NCBI GenBank assembly: GCA_028767165.1
Contig: JARACJ010000016.1
Location: 52,788-116,787 of the forward strand
DNA: 64,000 nucleotides
Direction of reading: 5' to 3'
Source: Proteobacteria bacterium DTSAM18
GTDB lineage: Bacteria; Myxococcota_A; UBA796; GCA-2862545
Shown here one piece after another: positions 16,062-24,809 of the stretch. The position numbers and the translations under genes were made by a program. Within the stretch, counting starts at the first letter, position 1, and each line of letters begins with the position of its first letter. Under the pieces are notes generated by a model. The model was not told the origin of the DNA. It worked only from the letters and a program-made list of their open reading frames with translations, and searched no databases.

Positions 16062-16673
16062 TTGGAGCTGTGGGTCCAGGCCATCGTGACCATCTTCTCG
16101 CTGATCAATCCCGTGATCTGCGTGGCGATGTTCCAGAACGCGGTGGCCGGGGCGACGGATCAGGAGGTGCGTCGTGCGGCCACCCGGGCGGCGCTGTCCA
16201 TCGCGACCATCCTCGCTGGCGCGGCGCTCGTGGGTGCTCGCATCCTGCGCGTCTTCGGCATCTCCCTGGATGCCTTCCAGGTGGCCGGCGGCGCCGTCCT
16301 CGTGGCGATGGGCGGGAACATGCTCCTCCGTGGCGCGGCACCAGGGAGCGACGAGGACGCACCCGAGGGCAAGCGGGAGAGGCTGGCCCGCCTCATCCTG
16401 TTCGCGGCGAGCCCGGGCACCATCACCGGCGTCATCACCCTGTCGATCTCCCACAGCGCCTTCGGGGTCCCGGCCCCTGCACTCGTGGCGGTCGCGGTGG
16501 TCGTGGGCATCACCTGGGGCCTGATGCTCGGGGCTGCCCGAGTGAAGAGCGTGCGGACGGGGAAACCGAGCATGCTGAGGGACCTGAACACCCGGTACAT
16601 GGGGCTGCTGGTGCTGTCGATGGGGGTGCAGTTCGCGCTGCAGGGGGCGAAGGGCTTCTTCACCGGGCCGTGA
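16062..16673 (+). CDS. MarC family integral membrane protein
   Basis: A 203-residue polytopic membrane protein with about six hydrophobic helices. The N-terminus IVTIFSLINPVICVAMF and the segments RIFGISLDAFQVAGGAVL-like and LILFAASPGTITGVITLS are typical of the MarC/UPF0056 family (NP and PGT motifs). The family function is still unsettled; it was once linked to multiple antibiotic resistance, without good support. Start TTG at 16062 has GGGAG upstream. The gene stands alone between two family A repeats. Confidence 0.85.
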   Translation: MELWVQAIVTIFSLINPVICVAMFQNAVAGATDQEVRRAATRAALSIATILAGAALVGARILRVFGISLDAFQVAGGAVLVAMGGNMLLRGAAPGSDEDAPEGKRERLARLILFAASPGTITGVITLSISHSAFGVPAPALVAVAVVVGITWGLMLGAARVKSVRTGKPSMLRDLNTRYMGLLVLSMGVQFALQGAKGFFTGP

Positions 16674-16683
16674 AGGGTAGGCG

Positions 16684-16850
16684 GTAGGCCGCGTCCGGGC
16701 ACCACTGGTCCTTCGTCGCTTCGGTCGGGCCGACCGGAAGGTCGGCCTGTCCCTTGCTCCTCGTTCCAGCGGCACCCGGACGCGGCCTACCTTGGGCGTG
16801 CGGCTGAAGGTGTGCTCTGGAATTGCGTTCGCGTGTCGGGCCCCGGGGCG
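16684..16850 (+). repeat. Dispersed repeat family A, copy 2, with flanking inverted arms
   Basis: This copy has the family A core (GGCCGACC-GGAA-GGTCGGCC). It is framed by perfect 16-bp inverted arms, GTAGGCCGCGTCCGGG (16684-16699) and CCCGGACGCGGCCTAC (16775-16790), giving a nested hairpin. The tail (GGCTGAAGGTGTGCTCTGGAA) matches the other copies. The left arm starts 11 bp after the MarC stop, so the element may also serve as its terminator. Confidence 0.75.
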
Positions 16851-16903
16851 GGGCGGCGCGTCGTCCGGCCATGGCACCACGGGTTCTTCGTCGCAGGCTC
16901 CTC

Positions 16904-17458
16904 GCCGGCGCGGAGGCGGGAGGCTGGAATGTCCGACCGTGGGACTACAACCCTGCCTTGGGGCACTGCAGCGTAGGGGCGCCGCTTGCTGCGCCCGACC
17001 CCGTCGCTCCCGCTTGAGTCGCGCCCCGCGTCCCGCCGCCCCTGCGAGAGCTTCGAGGCCCCGGCCGGCTGCCGTGCGACCCGGCGATGGCGTCACCCAC
17101 TCCCGGGTCGGATCGCCTGCGAGTCGCGCACGCGCACGCACATGCTGACGGGTCATGGATCCTCTGACGCAGGCAGTCGGCCAGGGCCGGCTCGAGTCCA
17201 AGGGACGCCGGCGCGGAGGCGGGAGGCTGGAATGTCCGACCGTGGGACCACAACCCTGCCTTGGGGCACTGCAGCGTAGGGGCGCCGCTTGCTGCGCCCG
17301 ACCCCGTCGCTCCCGCTTGAGTCGCGCCCCGCGTCCCGCCGCCCCTGCGAGAGCTTCGAGGCCCCGGCTGGCGGCCGTGCGACCCGGCGGAGACGTCACA
17401 CCTGTCCCAGGTCGGACGGCCTGCGAGTCGCGCACGCGCACGCACATGCTCACGGGTC
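16904..17458. repeat. Tandem 303-bp repeat (family C), two copies
   Basis: Two head-to-tail copies begin at 16904 and 17207, each with GCCGGCGCGGAGGCGGGAGG. They are almost identical for about 250 bp, up to ACGGGTCA; the second then diverges into the leader of the next gene. A further copy lies at 18539-18735, and fragments at 18385-18515, 19868-20110 and inverted near 39775-39845. They contain no credible ORF. The repeats form the whole upstream region of the lipoprotein at 17565. Confidence 0.8.
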
Positions 17459-17564
17459 ACGTGACGTACGCCGTCGAGAGGCGGTTCCACGGGGACATCC
17501 ATGATCGCGTTGCGGTCGTGGCCTCCTGCGGGGCATGGTGAGGCACGAGTGGGAAGGAGTTTGC

Positions 17565-18350
17565 ATGTCACACGGGTGGGGAATCGTGATGTCGACCCTG
17601 GCGGTCGTCGGAACAGGGTGTGGGTACAGGCCTGGGTGCGACTTCGAGCACGAGGTCCATGGGCTCGAGGAGGTGAACCCGGACGTCGGCCGCAGCGGGG
17701 CCGACCTGCTCTCGCCGCTGGAGGGGGAGCAGCTGATCGAGGTCCTGGTGGAGCCCACGGGGGCGGAGGGCTGGTCGGCTCCCGATGTGCTGGAGGTCTC
17801 CATCGAAGGGCTGGGGCCTGACGCGGAGTGGTTCGTCGGAACGAACGACAGCGCGAAGTGGTTCCACACCACGCACGCCATGATGGCGGTGTCCTGCGGG
17901 AGTGGGCTCCGGCTGCCGGTCTCCTTCACGTTCCGGCACCCCCAGACGGGCACGCGCATCGAAGGGGAGGGGAGCCTGTCGACAAACGACCTGATCGCGG
18001 TCGGTCTGCGCGGAGAGGCGTCACTTTCAGCGACCCTGCCGATGGAGGCCCTGCGCACGGACATCGACTGGACCCTCGACCTGCCCCCCTCGGAAGGCGA
18101 GGAGGGACAGATCACCGGCGACCGCTTCGAGTTCGAGAAGGTCGTACTGGACCTCCAGTTCGTGGATGGCGTCCTCCTCAGCGGCTGGGTGTCCGTCGGC
18201 TACGACTACCGGGAGACCTACCGGGGACGCCGCTACCCGCACCGCAACGGCTGGGCGACCGTCCTCAGGATTCGTGGGCCGGGGGAGCGCGAGAGGCACA
18301 CCGGGTTGTGGGACACGGGGGCTGCCCAGTTGGATACGCAGGAGCGGTGA
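17565..18350 (+). CDS. Predicted lipoprotein, paralog A (261 aa)
   Basis: The ATG at 17565 follows AAGGAG. The signal peptide ends in a lipobox (VVGTGC). After Cys come YRPGCDFEHEVHGLEEVNPDVGRSGADLLSPL-type sequence, KWFHTTHAMMAVSCGSGLRLPVSFTFRHPQTG in the middle and a C-terminal RGRRYPHRNGWATVLRI strand. The length is identical to paralog B (18844-19629) and the same landmarks are shared (D-W-x-L/A-x-L-P, FEF-x-x-V/G, EKWFHM/AKWFHT). I recognise no family; a beta-rich envelope protein is likely. The leader sequences of the two genes are also homologous, so this is a recent tandem duplication. Confidence 0.8.
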   Translation: MSHGWGIVMSTLAVVGTGCGYRPGCDFEHEVHGLEEVNPDVGRSGADLLSPLEGEQLIEVLVEPTGAEGWSAPDVLEVSIEGLGPDAEWFVGTNDSAKWFHTTHAMMAVSCGSGLRLPVSFTFRHPQTGTRIEGEGSLSTNDLIAVGLRGEASLSATLPMEALRTDIDWTLDLPPSEGEEGQITGDRFEFEKVVLDLQFVDGVLLSGWVSVGYDYRETYRGRRYPHRNGWATVLRIRGPGERERHTGLWDTGAAQLDTQER

Positions 18351-18384
18351 GGTCCGCGAGGACGCGACGCCGTCGCGCTGTCGA

Positions 18385-18735
18385 GAGCTTCGGGGCCCCG
18401 GTCGGCTGTCGGGCGACCCGGCGATGGCGTCACACATGTTCCGGGGAGGACCGCCTACGAGTCGCGCACGCGCACGCTCACGGGTCACGGATCCTCTGAC
18501 GCTGGCAGTCGGCCGGGGCCGACTTAAGACCAAGGCATGCCGGCGCGGAGGCGGGAGGCGGGAATCGCGCCAGGTGCAGAACCACAACCCTTCCTTGGGG
18601 CATTGCAGCGTAGGGGCGCCGCTTGCTGCGCCCGACCCCGTCGCTCCCGCTTGCGTCGCGCCGACCGTCCCGCCGCCCCTGCGAGAGCTTCGGGGCCCCG
18701 GCCGGCTGCCGGCCGCGCACGCGCACGCTCACGGG
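18385..18735. repeat. Family C repeat fragment and copy between the paralogous lipoprotein genes
   Basis: 18385-18515 repeats the 3' half of the 303-bp unit (GGCGACCCGGCGATGGCGTC... CTCACGGGTCACGGATCCTC). 18539-18735 repeats the 5' half, with an internal deletion of about 53 bp. Together with genes A and B they describe a duplicated segment of about 1.3 kb. No gene was seen in 18351-18843. Confidence 0.75.
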
Positions 18736-18843
18736 TCACGTGGCGTACGCCGTCGAGAGTGGGTTCCACCGTGACTTCCGTGATGGTGTTGCGGTCATTA
18801 CCCGAGGCGGTGCATGGTGAGGCACGGGCAGGAAGGAGTTTGC

Positions 18844-19629
18844 ATGTCTCGAACCTCGACTGCAGCCTGGCTGGGCTGCCTGCTCAGCCTCTCCTCGGGC
18901 TGCACCTACATCCCTTCCTGCGACGAGGATGCCTTCGAAGCGGACATCGAAGCCACCCACCCGGTGCTGGGGGAGAGTGGGGTGGATGTCCTGGCTCGCC
19001 TGTCCGGGGACCACACCGCACAGCTGTGGCACCACGACGATCACGCAGGCGACCCGTCGGAGCTCCGGGTGTCCGTGGTCGGCCTGCAGGGCGACGTGTC
19101 CTGGTGGGACCAGAAACGCACCGAGGAGAAGTGGTTCCACATGTCCTCCGTGGACCTCGGGGTGATGTGCGGGCTCGGCATGGACGTGCCGGTGGCATTC
19201 GTCATGGAGCACCCCGAGACGGGCACCGTGCTGCAGGGGGAGGGGGCGCTGCGTGTGAATGCACTCGAGCAGGCGAGGAATCCTGGCAGGACGGTCCTCG
19301 TCGCGGAGCTGCCGCTCTCGGCCCTGCAGACCGACCTGGACTGGCAGGCCGAGCTGCCCGTGGACCAGGGCGTCCCTGCCGAGGAGCGCTTCGAGTTCGA
19401 CGGCGTGCTGCTGTACGTCATCTTCGAGCAGGGCGAGATCGTGTGGTCGTCGGTCGAGGTGACCTACGCCTTCCGGCGGAACGAGCGGGGTGGACGGATC
19501 CCCCGCAGCGACGGCCGGGCGCTCGTGTGGCGGTTGATGGTGCCTGCGTCTGGTGGTGACACGGGGGGGCATACGTTCGGGACCGGGAGCATGGGGCCCG
19601 GTGAGGACACCGGGGCTGCGTTGCGGTAG
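18844..19629 (+). CDS. Predicted lipoprotein, paralog B (261 aa)
   Basis: ATG at 18844 with AAGGAG upstream, inside a leader nearly identical to that of paralog A. The signal peptide ends at LSLSSGC. The mature part shows the shared landmarks TEEKWFHMSSVDLGVMCGLGMDVPVAF, LPLSALQTDLDWQAELP and RFEFDGVLLYVIF, and ends in a Gly/Thr-rich tail. Identity with A is moderate, clearly lower than that of the flanking DNA repeats. That suggests either diversifying change in the coding part or homogenisation of the repeats. Function unknown. Confidence 0.8.
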   Translation: MSRTSTAAWLGCLLSLSSGCTYIPSCDEDAFEADIEATHPVLGESGVDVLARLSGDHTAQLWHHDDHAGDPSELRVSVVGLQGDVSWWDQKRTEEKWFHMSSVDLGVMCGLGMDVPVAFVMEHPETGTVLQGEGALRVNALEQARNPGRTVLVAELPLSALQTDLDWQAELPVDQGVPAEERFEFDGVLLYVIFEQGEIVWSSVEVTYAFRRNERGGRIPRSDGRALVWRLMVPASGGDTGGHTFGTGSMGPGEDTGAALR

Positions 19630-19661
19630 GTCCTGGTCGTTCCGGGGATTCGGGAGAGGCC

Positions 19662-19866
19662 GACGGGGTCGGGCGCGGCGAGCGGCGCCCGTACGGTTCC
19701 ATGCCCGAAGGGAGGTTGACGTGGAGCGAGGCGCGCCCAAGGGAGCCTCCCGGGGATTCGAGGCCCCGGCGCCCCGAGGGGCGCCCGTACGTGTCGACCG
19801 AAGAGGCCCCTTCATTGGCGTTGCCCATGGCGTTGGATGTACGGGCGCCCCTTGGGGCGCCGGGGT
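19662..19866 (-). repeat. Dispersed repeat family B, copy 1
   Basis: The element contains GGCGCCCCGAGGGGCGCCCGTACG and the inverted CGTACGGGCGCCCCTTGGGGCGCC-type palindromes, AGGCGCGCC, and GGTCGGGCGCGGCGAGCGGC at its outer end. Its reverse complement recurs at 40174-40327 and 46298-46497. It carries no credible ORF and lies in a 590-bp gap after paralog B. Confidence 0.7.
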
Positions 19867-19867
19867 G

Positions 19868-20110
19868 GGCGTCTCCGCAGTCGTTCGAGTCGAGGCCCCG
19901 GCCGAGTGCCGTGCGACCCGTCGATGGCGTCACCCAGGTTCCGAGCTACAACGTCGGCTTGCCGCGCACGCGCACGCGCACGCTCACGGGTCACGGATCC
20001 TCTGACGCCCGCCCCGGCGACGGCTTCGAGGCCCCGGCCGGCTGCCGGACGACCCGTCGATGGCGTCACCCTTGTCCCGGGTCGGACCGCCTGCGTTTCG
20101 GACACGGGCG
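19868..20110. repeat. Two partial family C repeats
   Basis: Two fragments, about 19868-20010 and 20027-20110, repeat the GAGGCCCCGGCCG...GTGCGACCC-TCGATGGCGTCACCC segment of the 303-bp unit. The first also has the CACGCGCACGC...CTCACGGGTCACGGATCCTC segment. They immediately follow family B copy 1, a mosaic arrangement. The rest of the gap to 20219 shows nothing further. Confidence 0.65.
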
Positions 20111-20219
20111 CGGGTACGGGGGGGCGGGGCGCCCATACGCGGTCGTCCTCACGCATCGTTCCGGACCCCCGGGGTGTCTCCTGCTCGATACACCAGAGCA
20201 TCCAACAAGGAGGGATCCC

Positions 20220-20876
20220 ATGTCGCAGAAGATCCTGCTACTCGGCGCCACCGGTCATACCGGCAGCCACATCCTTCGTCAGGCTCTGGACGATGGCATC
20301 TGGGTGCGCGCCTTCGTTCGTCATCCCGAGAAGATCCCCGCCGATCTTCGGGACCACCCCGGCCTCGAGATCGTCGAGGGCGACTTCAAGGACACCCACG
20401 CCGTCCGCAAGGCGGTGAAGGGCTGCAGCTCCATCATCTGTGCTGCTGGCGATGCCAAGACGCAGCGCAAGGAGCACATCATGTCGGACCTCATGCACGA
20501 GGTCGTCGACGGCATGCGTGAGCACAATGTCCACCGTCTGGTCTACCAGGCCGGCGCCTTCTCGCCCGCGCCCGGTCAGGACAACCCGCGCATGATCAAG
20601 TGGTTCTCGCGCCCCGTCCTCGGCCGTCTGATGGGCATCCACGGCATGCTCGAGGACAACGACGAGGTCATCACGTTCCTGCACGATCAGGCCTCCGACA
20701 TCGACTGGACGGTCACCCGTCCGGGAACGCTGCGCGAGAAGAAGCCCAACGGCGATGTGCATGCATCCACGAGCCCCGGAGGCACCGTGTCCTTCGAGGA
20801 CGCCGCCCGGTTCGACCTGAACCTGGCCCTGTCTCGCAAGCACAACCACCAGGCCCCCTACGTGGCCTGCAGCTGA
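20220..20876 (+). CDS. NAD(P)-binding SDR-like (NmrA/atypical SDR) protein
   Basis: A 218-residue Rossmann protein. The nucleotide motif is LLLGATGHTGSHI at residues 6-18 (GxxGxxG), followed by FVRHPEKIP, EGDFKD and ICAAGDAKT, the usual strand ends of atypical SDR proteins such as NmrA-like or biliverdin-reductase-B-like reductases. DIDWTVTRPGTL in the C-terminal third is also characteristic. The classical YxxxK pair is not evident, so it may be a weak oxidoreductase or a redox sensor. ATG with AAGGAGG upstream. Single gene with its own terminator (20939-20978). Confidence 0.85.
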   Translation: MSQKILLLGATGHTGSHILRQALDDGIWVRAFVRHPEKIPADLRDHPGLEIVEGDFKDTHAVRKAVKGCSSIICAAGDAKTQRKEHIMSDLMHEVVDGMREHNVHRLVYQAGAFSPAPGQDNPRMIKWFSRPVLGRLMGIHGMLEDNDEVITFLHDQASDIDWTVTRPGTLREKKPNGDVHASTSPGGTVSFEDAARFDLNLALSRKHNHQAPYVACS

Positions 20877-20938
20877 GCCATCGGCTGAACATCGAGGAGA
20901 GACCGCCGGCATCCTCCCCCCCCGCCGGCGGCCACTCC

Positions 20939-20978
20939 GGGCCCGGATCGCGAACGCGCGGTCCGGGCCCTTCTTCTT
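20939..20978 (+). terminator. Rho-independent terminator after the SDR-like gene
   Basis: A 14-bp stem, GGGCCCGGATCGCG / CGCGGTCCGGGCCC, with one wobble pair and a 4-nt loop, followed by TTCTTCTT. Confidence 0.85.
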
Positions 20979-21143
20979 GGGAACGATGTCCGGCTCGCGT
21001 TCCTGGCCGGACCATGCCCCGACGGCGGGGTTCCCCATCCCGCGGACCCACCCCCATCCTCCGCCTTGCAGGCCCCGCAATCGTCGACGGGTGTCCCTGC
21101 CCACGCGGTACCGCTATCTTCTCGATCCGATCAGGAGGACGGT

Positions 21144-22100
21144 ATGCGCGGATGGCCCCTTGGGCTCCTGGTCGCGGCCTGCACGACGGGGGACCCCCCG
21201 GTCGACACGGCCTGCGACCTCACCGACAACGACGACGGCACCTACACCCTCGACTGCCCGGACGGCACCACCAGCACGCTGTACGGCGAGGACTGGCAGC
21301 CACCCGTCGACACCGCCGTGTACGCCACCGAGGTCGTCCTGGGCGATGTCGAGGTCATCAACCAGCGCGACGCCGATGATCTGGCGGGCGTCCGGGAGAT
21401 CACCGGCAACCTGCTCATCTCGTCCTCCGTGTCCATCGACCTGCAGCCCCTTCGGGGCCTTGAGGTGGTGGGCGCCGGCCTGTACCTCGACGACACCCCC
21501 TGGCTGACCGATCTGTCGTTCCTCCGGCGCCTGCAGACCGTCGGTCACGAGCTGTGGATCCACGACATGGACGCCCTCACCGATCTGTCGGCGCTCCGGG
21601 ATCTGCAGGGCGTGGGGGGGCTGTCCATCATCCGCAACGCCTCGCTCACCTCCCTCGAGGGGCTGCAGGGGATCACGTCCACCACGGGTGGGGTCTTCCT
21701 GGGCGACAACGACGCCCTCGCGTCGCTGGAGGGTCTGTCCAACCTGGCCCACGTGGGCGGCGATCTGGAGCTGCTGGTGCCTGGCGCGTCCACCCTCGAC
21801 GGGCTCACGTCCTTGCGCTCGGTCGGCGGAAGCCTGAGCGTGGCGGAGAGCACGCTGCTCACCGAGCTCGATCCGCTCTCCGGTCTGCAGTCGGTGGGCG
21901 GGTACCTTCAGATCGAGGCCAACGAGGCGCTCTCCGACATCGCGGGCCTGTACGGCCTGGAGCAGGTGGGCGACATGGCGATCTTCCGCGACAACCCGGC
22001 CCTGTGCGCGTGGCGCATCGAGGCCTGGTACGACGCCCTGGACGAGGGGAGCGGCCTCGACCTGCAGGACAACGACGACACCTGCGAGGAGGCCCCATGA
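21144..22100 (+). CDS. Leucine-rich-repeat-like surface lipoprotein 1
   Basis: A 318-residue protein; ATG with AGGAGG upstream. The lipobox is LLVAAC (Cys13). A short N-terminal motif (DNDDGTYTLDCPDGT) is shared by all three tandem copies. The rest is about ten repeats of 22-24 residues (L..L..VGG.L.I..N..L.SLEGL..), the pattern of receptor-L/BspA-like LRR folds. The end is NPALCAWRIEAWYDAL...DNDDTC. It probably presents a binding face outside the cell. First gene of a three-gene cluster; the next starts in an ATGA overlap. Confidence 0.87.
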   Translation: MRGWPLGLLVAACTTGDPPVDTACDLTDNDDGTYTLDCPDGTTSTLYGEDWQPPVDTAVYATEVVLGDVEVINQRDADDLAGVREITGNLLISSSVSIDLQPLRGLEVVGAGLYLDDTPWLTDLSFLRRLQTVGHELWIHDMDALTDLSALRDLQGVGGLSIIRNASLTSLEGLQGITSTTGGVFLGDNDALASLEGLSNLAHVGGDLELLVPGASTLDGLTSLRSVGGSLSVAESTLLTELDPLSGLQSVGGYLQIEANEALSDIAGLYGLEQVGDMAIFRDNPALCAWRIEAWYDALDEGSGLDLQDNDDTCEEAP

Positions 22101-23080
22101 GCGCGCTTCGATCCTGCATCCTGCTGCTCGTCGGCGTCGGGGCCTGCACGCAGCAGCCCGTCGGTGAGGACACCGCCTGCACCACCACCAGCCACGGCGA
22201 CGGCACCTACACCGTGGACTGCCCGGACGGCACCTCGGTCACCCTGTTCGGCGACGGCTACGAGCCGGACGTGGTCATCGTCGAAGACACCGGAGAGCCC
22301 ACCGTCCTGGCGCCCGAGGTCATCCACGGTGACGTCGTCGTCGAGAACGACCGCCAGCTGGAGGCGCTGCGGGGCGTGCGGGAGATCCACGGCGATCTCG
22401 GCATCTACCTCGAGTCGGGCGGTGTCGACCTGTCCGCCCTCGGCACCCTCGAGCGGGTCGAGGGGGGGCTGTCCATCGCCTACAACTCCTGGCTCACCAG
22501 CCTGCAGCCCCTGTCCCACCTCGAGCACGTGGGGGGCAACCTGTACATCGCGGGCAACGCCCAGCTCGCCGACCTCGCCGGCCTCGAGCAGGTCCAGGGC
22601 TACCAGCGCCTCGTCATCGACGACAATGCCTCCCTCACGTCGCTGCAGGGCATCACCATCTCCGTGGTGGCGGAAGCCGACATCCAGATCAGCGACAACA
22701 TGGTGCTCACCGACATCACGGCGTTGTCGGATCTGGTCACCGTCGACGGCGACCTCGAGGTCTCCTGGAACCCCGAGCTGTCGAGCCTCGAGGGCCTGCA
22801 CAACCTCACCACCGTGAAGGGGTGGGCCCAGTTCGATGGCCTCGCCCGTCTCACGTCCTTCGACGACCTCGGCGAGCTCGTCACGGTGGAGCAGACCCTG
22901 TCCATCGAGGAGAACCCGCTGCTCACCTCCGTGAGCGGCCTGTCGAGCCTCACCACGGTCGAGGAAGGCCTCCGCATCCGCAACAACCCCGCCCTGTGCG
23001 CCACCGATGTCCAGTCCCTCGTCGACGACCTCGACCCTGCGCCCGACGTCGTCCTGATCGACGGCAACGACGACTGCTGA
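22097..23080 (+). CDS. Leucine-rich-repeat-like surface lipoprotein 2
   Basis: A 327-residue paralog of its neighbours. Its ATG overlaps the previous TGA (ATGA), so translation is coupled. The signal peptide ends at VGVGAC. The N-terminal GDGTYTVDCPDGT motif, the LRR-like core (LTSLQPLSHLEHVGGNLYIAGNAQL-type repeats) and the cysteine-containing cap (NNPALCATDVQSLVDDL...GNDDC) are conserved. Repeat sequences differ from copies 1 and 3 on the presumed exposed positions, consistent with divergence of ligand preference after duplication. Confidence 0.87.
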   Translation: MSALRSCILLLVGVGACTQQPVGEDTACTTTSHGDGTYTVDCPDGTSVTLFGDGYEPDVVIVEDTGEPTVLAPEVIHGDVVVENDRQLEALRGVREIHGDLGIYLESGGVDLSALGTLERVEGGLSIAYNSWLTSLQPLSHLEHVGGNLYIAGNAQLADLAGLEQVQGYQRLVIDDNASLTSLQGITISVVAEADIQISDNMVLTDITALSDLVTVDGDLEVSWNPELSSLEGLHNLTTVKGWAQFDGLARLTSFDDLGELVTVEQTLSIEENPLLTSVSGLSSLTTVEEGLRIRNNPALCATDVQSLVDDLDPAPDVVLIDGNDDC

Positions 23081-23087
23081 GGCCACC

Positions 23088-24077
23088 ATGAACCACCGAC
23101 TTCATCTTCGTCTGCTCCCGCTGGCCGCCCTCGTCTGGGGCTGCGCGGCGCCTCCGGCCTTCGACGACTCCGCCTGCGCCACCACCGACAACGGCGACGG
23201 CACCTACACCCTGGCGTGCCCCGGAGCGGATCCCGTCACGATCCTCGGTGAGGGCTGGACGCCCGAGCCCGTCGACGTGGGCAACCCCTTCGAGCCGCCC
23301 GAGCGGGATCCCCAGGTGCTCGCCGGGGATGTGTACGTGTCCAACACCCTGCAGCTGCAGTACCTCCGGGGGGTCCGCGAGATCACCGGCGATGTGGTGA
23401 TCCAGATGGACAGCGGCATCGATCTGGAGCCCCTGTCCGATCTCGAGGTGGTCGGCGGGAGCTTCGAGATCCGCTACTCCCACTGGATGGAGGATCTCAC
23501 GGGGCTGTCCTCTCTGCACACCGTCGGCGGGCGGTTCTCGGTGCGGTCCATGAGCGGTCTGACCTCCCTGCAGGGCATCGACGCGCTCGCTCACGTGGGC
23601 CAGGAGGTCCGGCTGCAGGATCTGCCGCTCCTCTCGGACGCCGGTGATCTGTCGGGGGTCGACTGGGGGGCCACGGGCCTCAGCATCGTCCGGCTCGACG
23701 CACTCGACGAGCTCGCCTTCCTGGCCGGGGTGACCACCAGCGCCTCCGTGCAGCTCACCGATCTTCCGTCCCTCGAGGATCTGTCGGATCTGTCCAGCCT
23801 GTCCCAGGTCGACGGCCAGCTCACGCTGTACGGCCTCGATCTGATCACCGACCTCTCCGACCTGCAGGCCCTCACATCGGTACAGGGATGGTTGCGTGTC
23901 GAGCACAACACACTGCTCGACGACATCGATGCGCTGTACGGCCTCGAGGCGCTGCACGACGCCGTGCGCGTCCGCAACAACCCGTCGCTGTGCGCCGACG
24001 ACGTCCTCGACTGGTACGAGAGCTACGACGTGGTCCACGAAAACGACCTGATCAGTGGCAACAACGGGCCGTGCTGA
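23088..24077 (+). CDS. Leucine-rich-repeat-like surface lipoprotein 3
   Basis: A 329-residue third paralog, starting 7 bp after the previous stop. The lipobox is LVWGC. The motif NGDGTYTLACPGAD keeps the first conserved block but loses the DCPDGT cysteine context slightly. The LRR-like core continues to NNPSLCADDVLDWYESYD...NNGPC. The three genes form one operon of about 2.9 kb, followed 90 bp later by a small TPR membrane protein. Confidence 0.87.
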   Translation: MNHRLHLRLLPLAALVWGCAAPPAFDDSACATTDNGDGTYTLACPGADPVTILGEGWTPEPVDVGNPFEPPERDPQVLAGDVYVSNTLQLQYLRGVREITGDVVIQMDSGIDLEPLSDLEVVGGSFEIRYSHWMEDLTGLSSLHTVGGRFSVRSMSGLTSLQGIDALAHVGQEVRLQDLPLLSDAGDLSGVDWGATGLSIVRLDALDELAFLAGVTTSASVQLTDLPSLEDLSDLSSLSQVDGQLTLYGLDLITDLSDLQALTSVQGWLRVEHNTLLDDIDALYGLEALHDAVRVRNNPSLCADDVLDWYESYDVVHENDLISGNNGPC

Positions 24078-24166
24078 TCCGGCGGGTGTGCCCGTCCGTC
24101 CCTGTGGCCGGCGGGTACCCTGGGGCCCACCCGCCTCGTGTAGTACGCTGCCCCCCGGAGGTCACC

Positions 24167-24679
24167 ATGCCCGGCCACGAGTACGACTCGCCCACCATCG
24201 AGATGTTCCCCGATGACGATCCGGACGAGACCTTCCTCCCGTTGTCCACGGAGGAGTACCGGGACATCACCCCGAGTGATCTGCGCCGGATGGCACAGGA
24301 GCAGATCGACGAGGAGACCGACGAGCTGTCCAGCCGTGCCCAGGCGGCGGCCAACCTGCTGCTCGCGGGCAGCTACGACGCCTCCATCCGCACCTACGCC
24401 TCCATCGGAGAGGACGCCCCCGGCCTGCTCGGGGAGTGCGAGGCCCAGATCGGTCTCGCCCACTTCCTGATGGGCGACTACCAGCAGTCGATCATCCACT
24501 TCGAGCGTGCCAAGGCCCTCGGCAGCGAGAGCGGCGATCTCGACGCCCGGATCGCCTACGCCCAGGCGGCACGCCGGCAGCTCAGCACCCAGAGCAAGGT
24601 CATCGCGGGCGTGCTCGTGGCGCTGGTGGTGGGCCTGCTCGTGTGGCTCGTGGCGGCCCCCGCGCTGCTCGGTCGCTGA
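24167..24679 (+). CDS. TPR-like protein with C-terminal membrane helix (170 aa)
   Basis: The ATG at 24167 follows GGAG. The N-terminus is acidic (FPDDDPDETF). Residues about 60-130 contain two to three TPR-like helical hairpins (AANLLLAGSYDASIRTYASI; AQIGLAHFLMGDYQQSIIHF). Residues about 144-166 form one hydrophobic segment (VIAGVLVALVVGLLVWLVAA), so it is tail-anchored with the TPR in the cytoplasm. It probably scaffolds another protein; the partner is unknown. It is followed by the RND adaptor gene. Confidence 0.8.
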   Translation: MPGHEYDSPTIEMFPDDDPDETFLPLSTEEYRDITPSDLRRMAQEQIDEETDELSSRAQAAANLLLAGSYDASIRTYASIGEDAPGLLGECEAQIGLAHFLMGDYQQSIIHFERAKALGSESGDLDARIAYAQAARRQLSTQSKVIAGVLVALVVGLLVWLVAAPALLGR

Positions 24680-24809
24680 CCAGGCCGGCGTGGTACCCAC
24701 GTATTCGCCACGGGAAGGGGAGAAGGTGCCCCGGCGGTGACCGATGGGCTTCCTGCCCCCACGCGTCCGTGGGCGGAAGCGCCGGGTCGCGGCGTGTCAG
24801 GAGGCGGAT

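Noticed and set aside
15654..17453. 599-codon minus-strand frame over the repeat block
   Set aside because: It crosses family A and tandem C repeats; its apparent internal protein repeats only mirror the DNA repeats.
16904..17458. Tandem repeats as a CRISPR array
   Set aside because: The unit is 303 bp with no short repeat/spacer alternation and no cas genes nearby.
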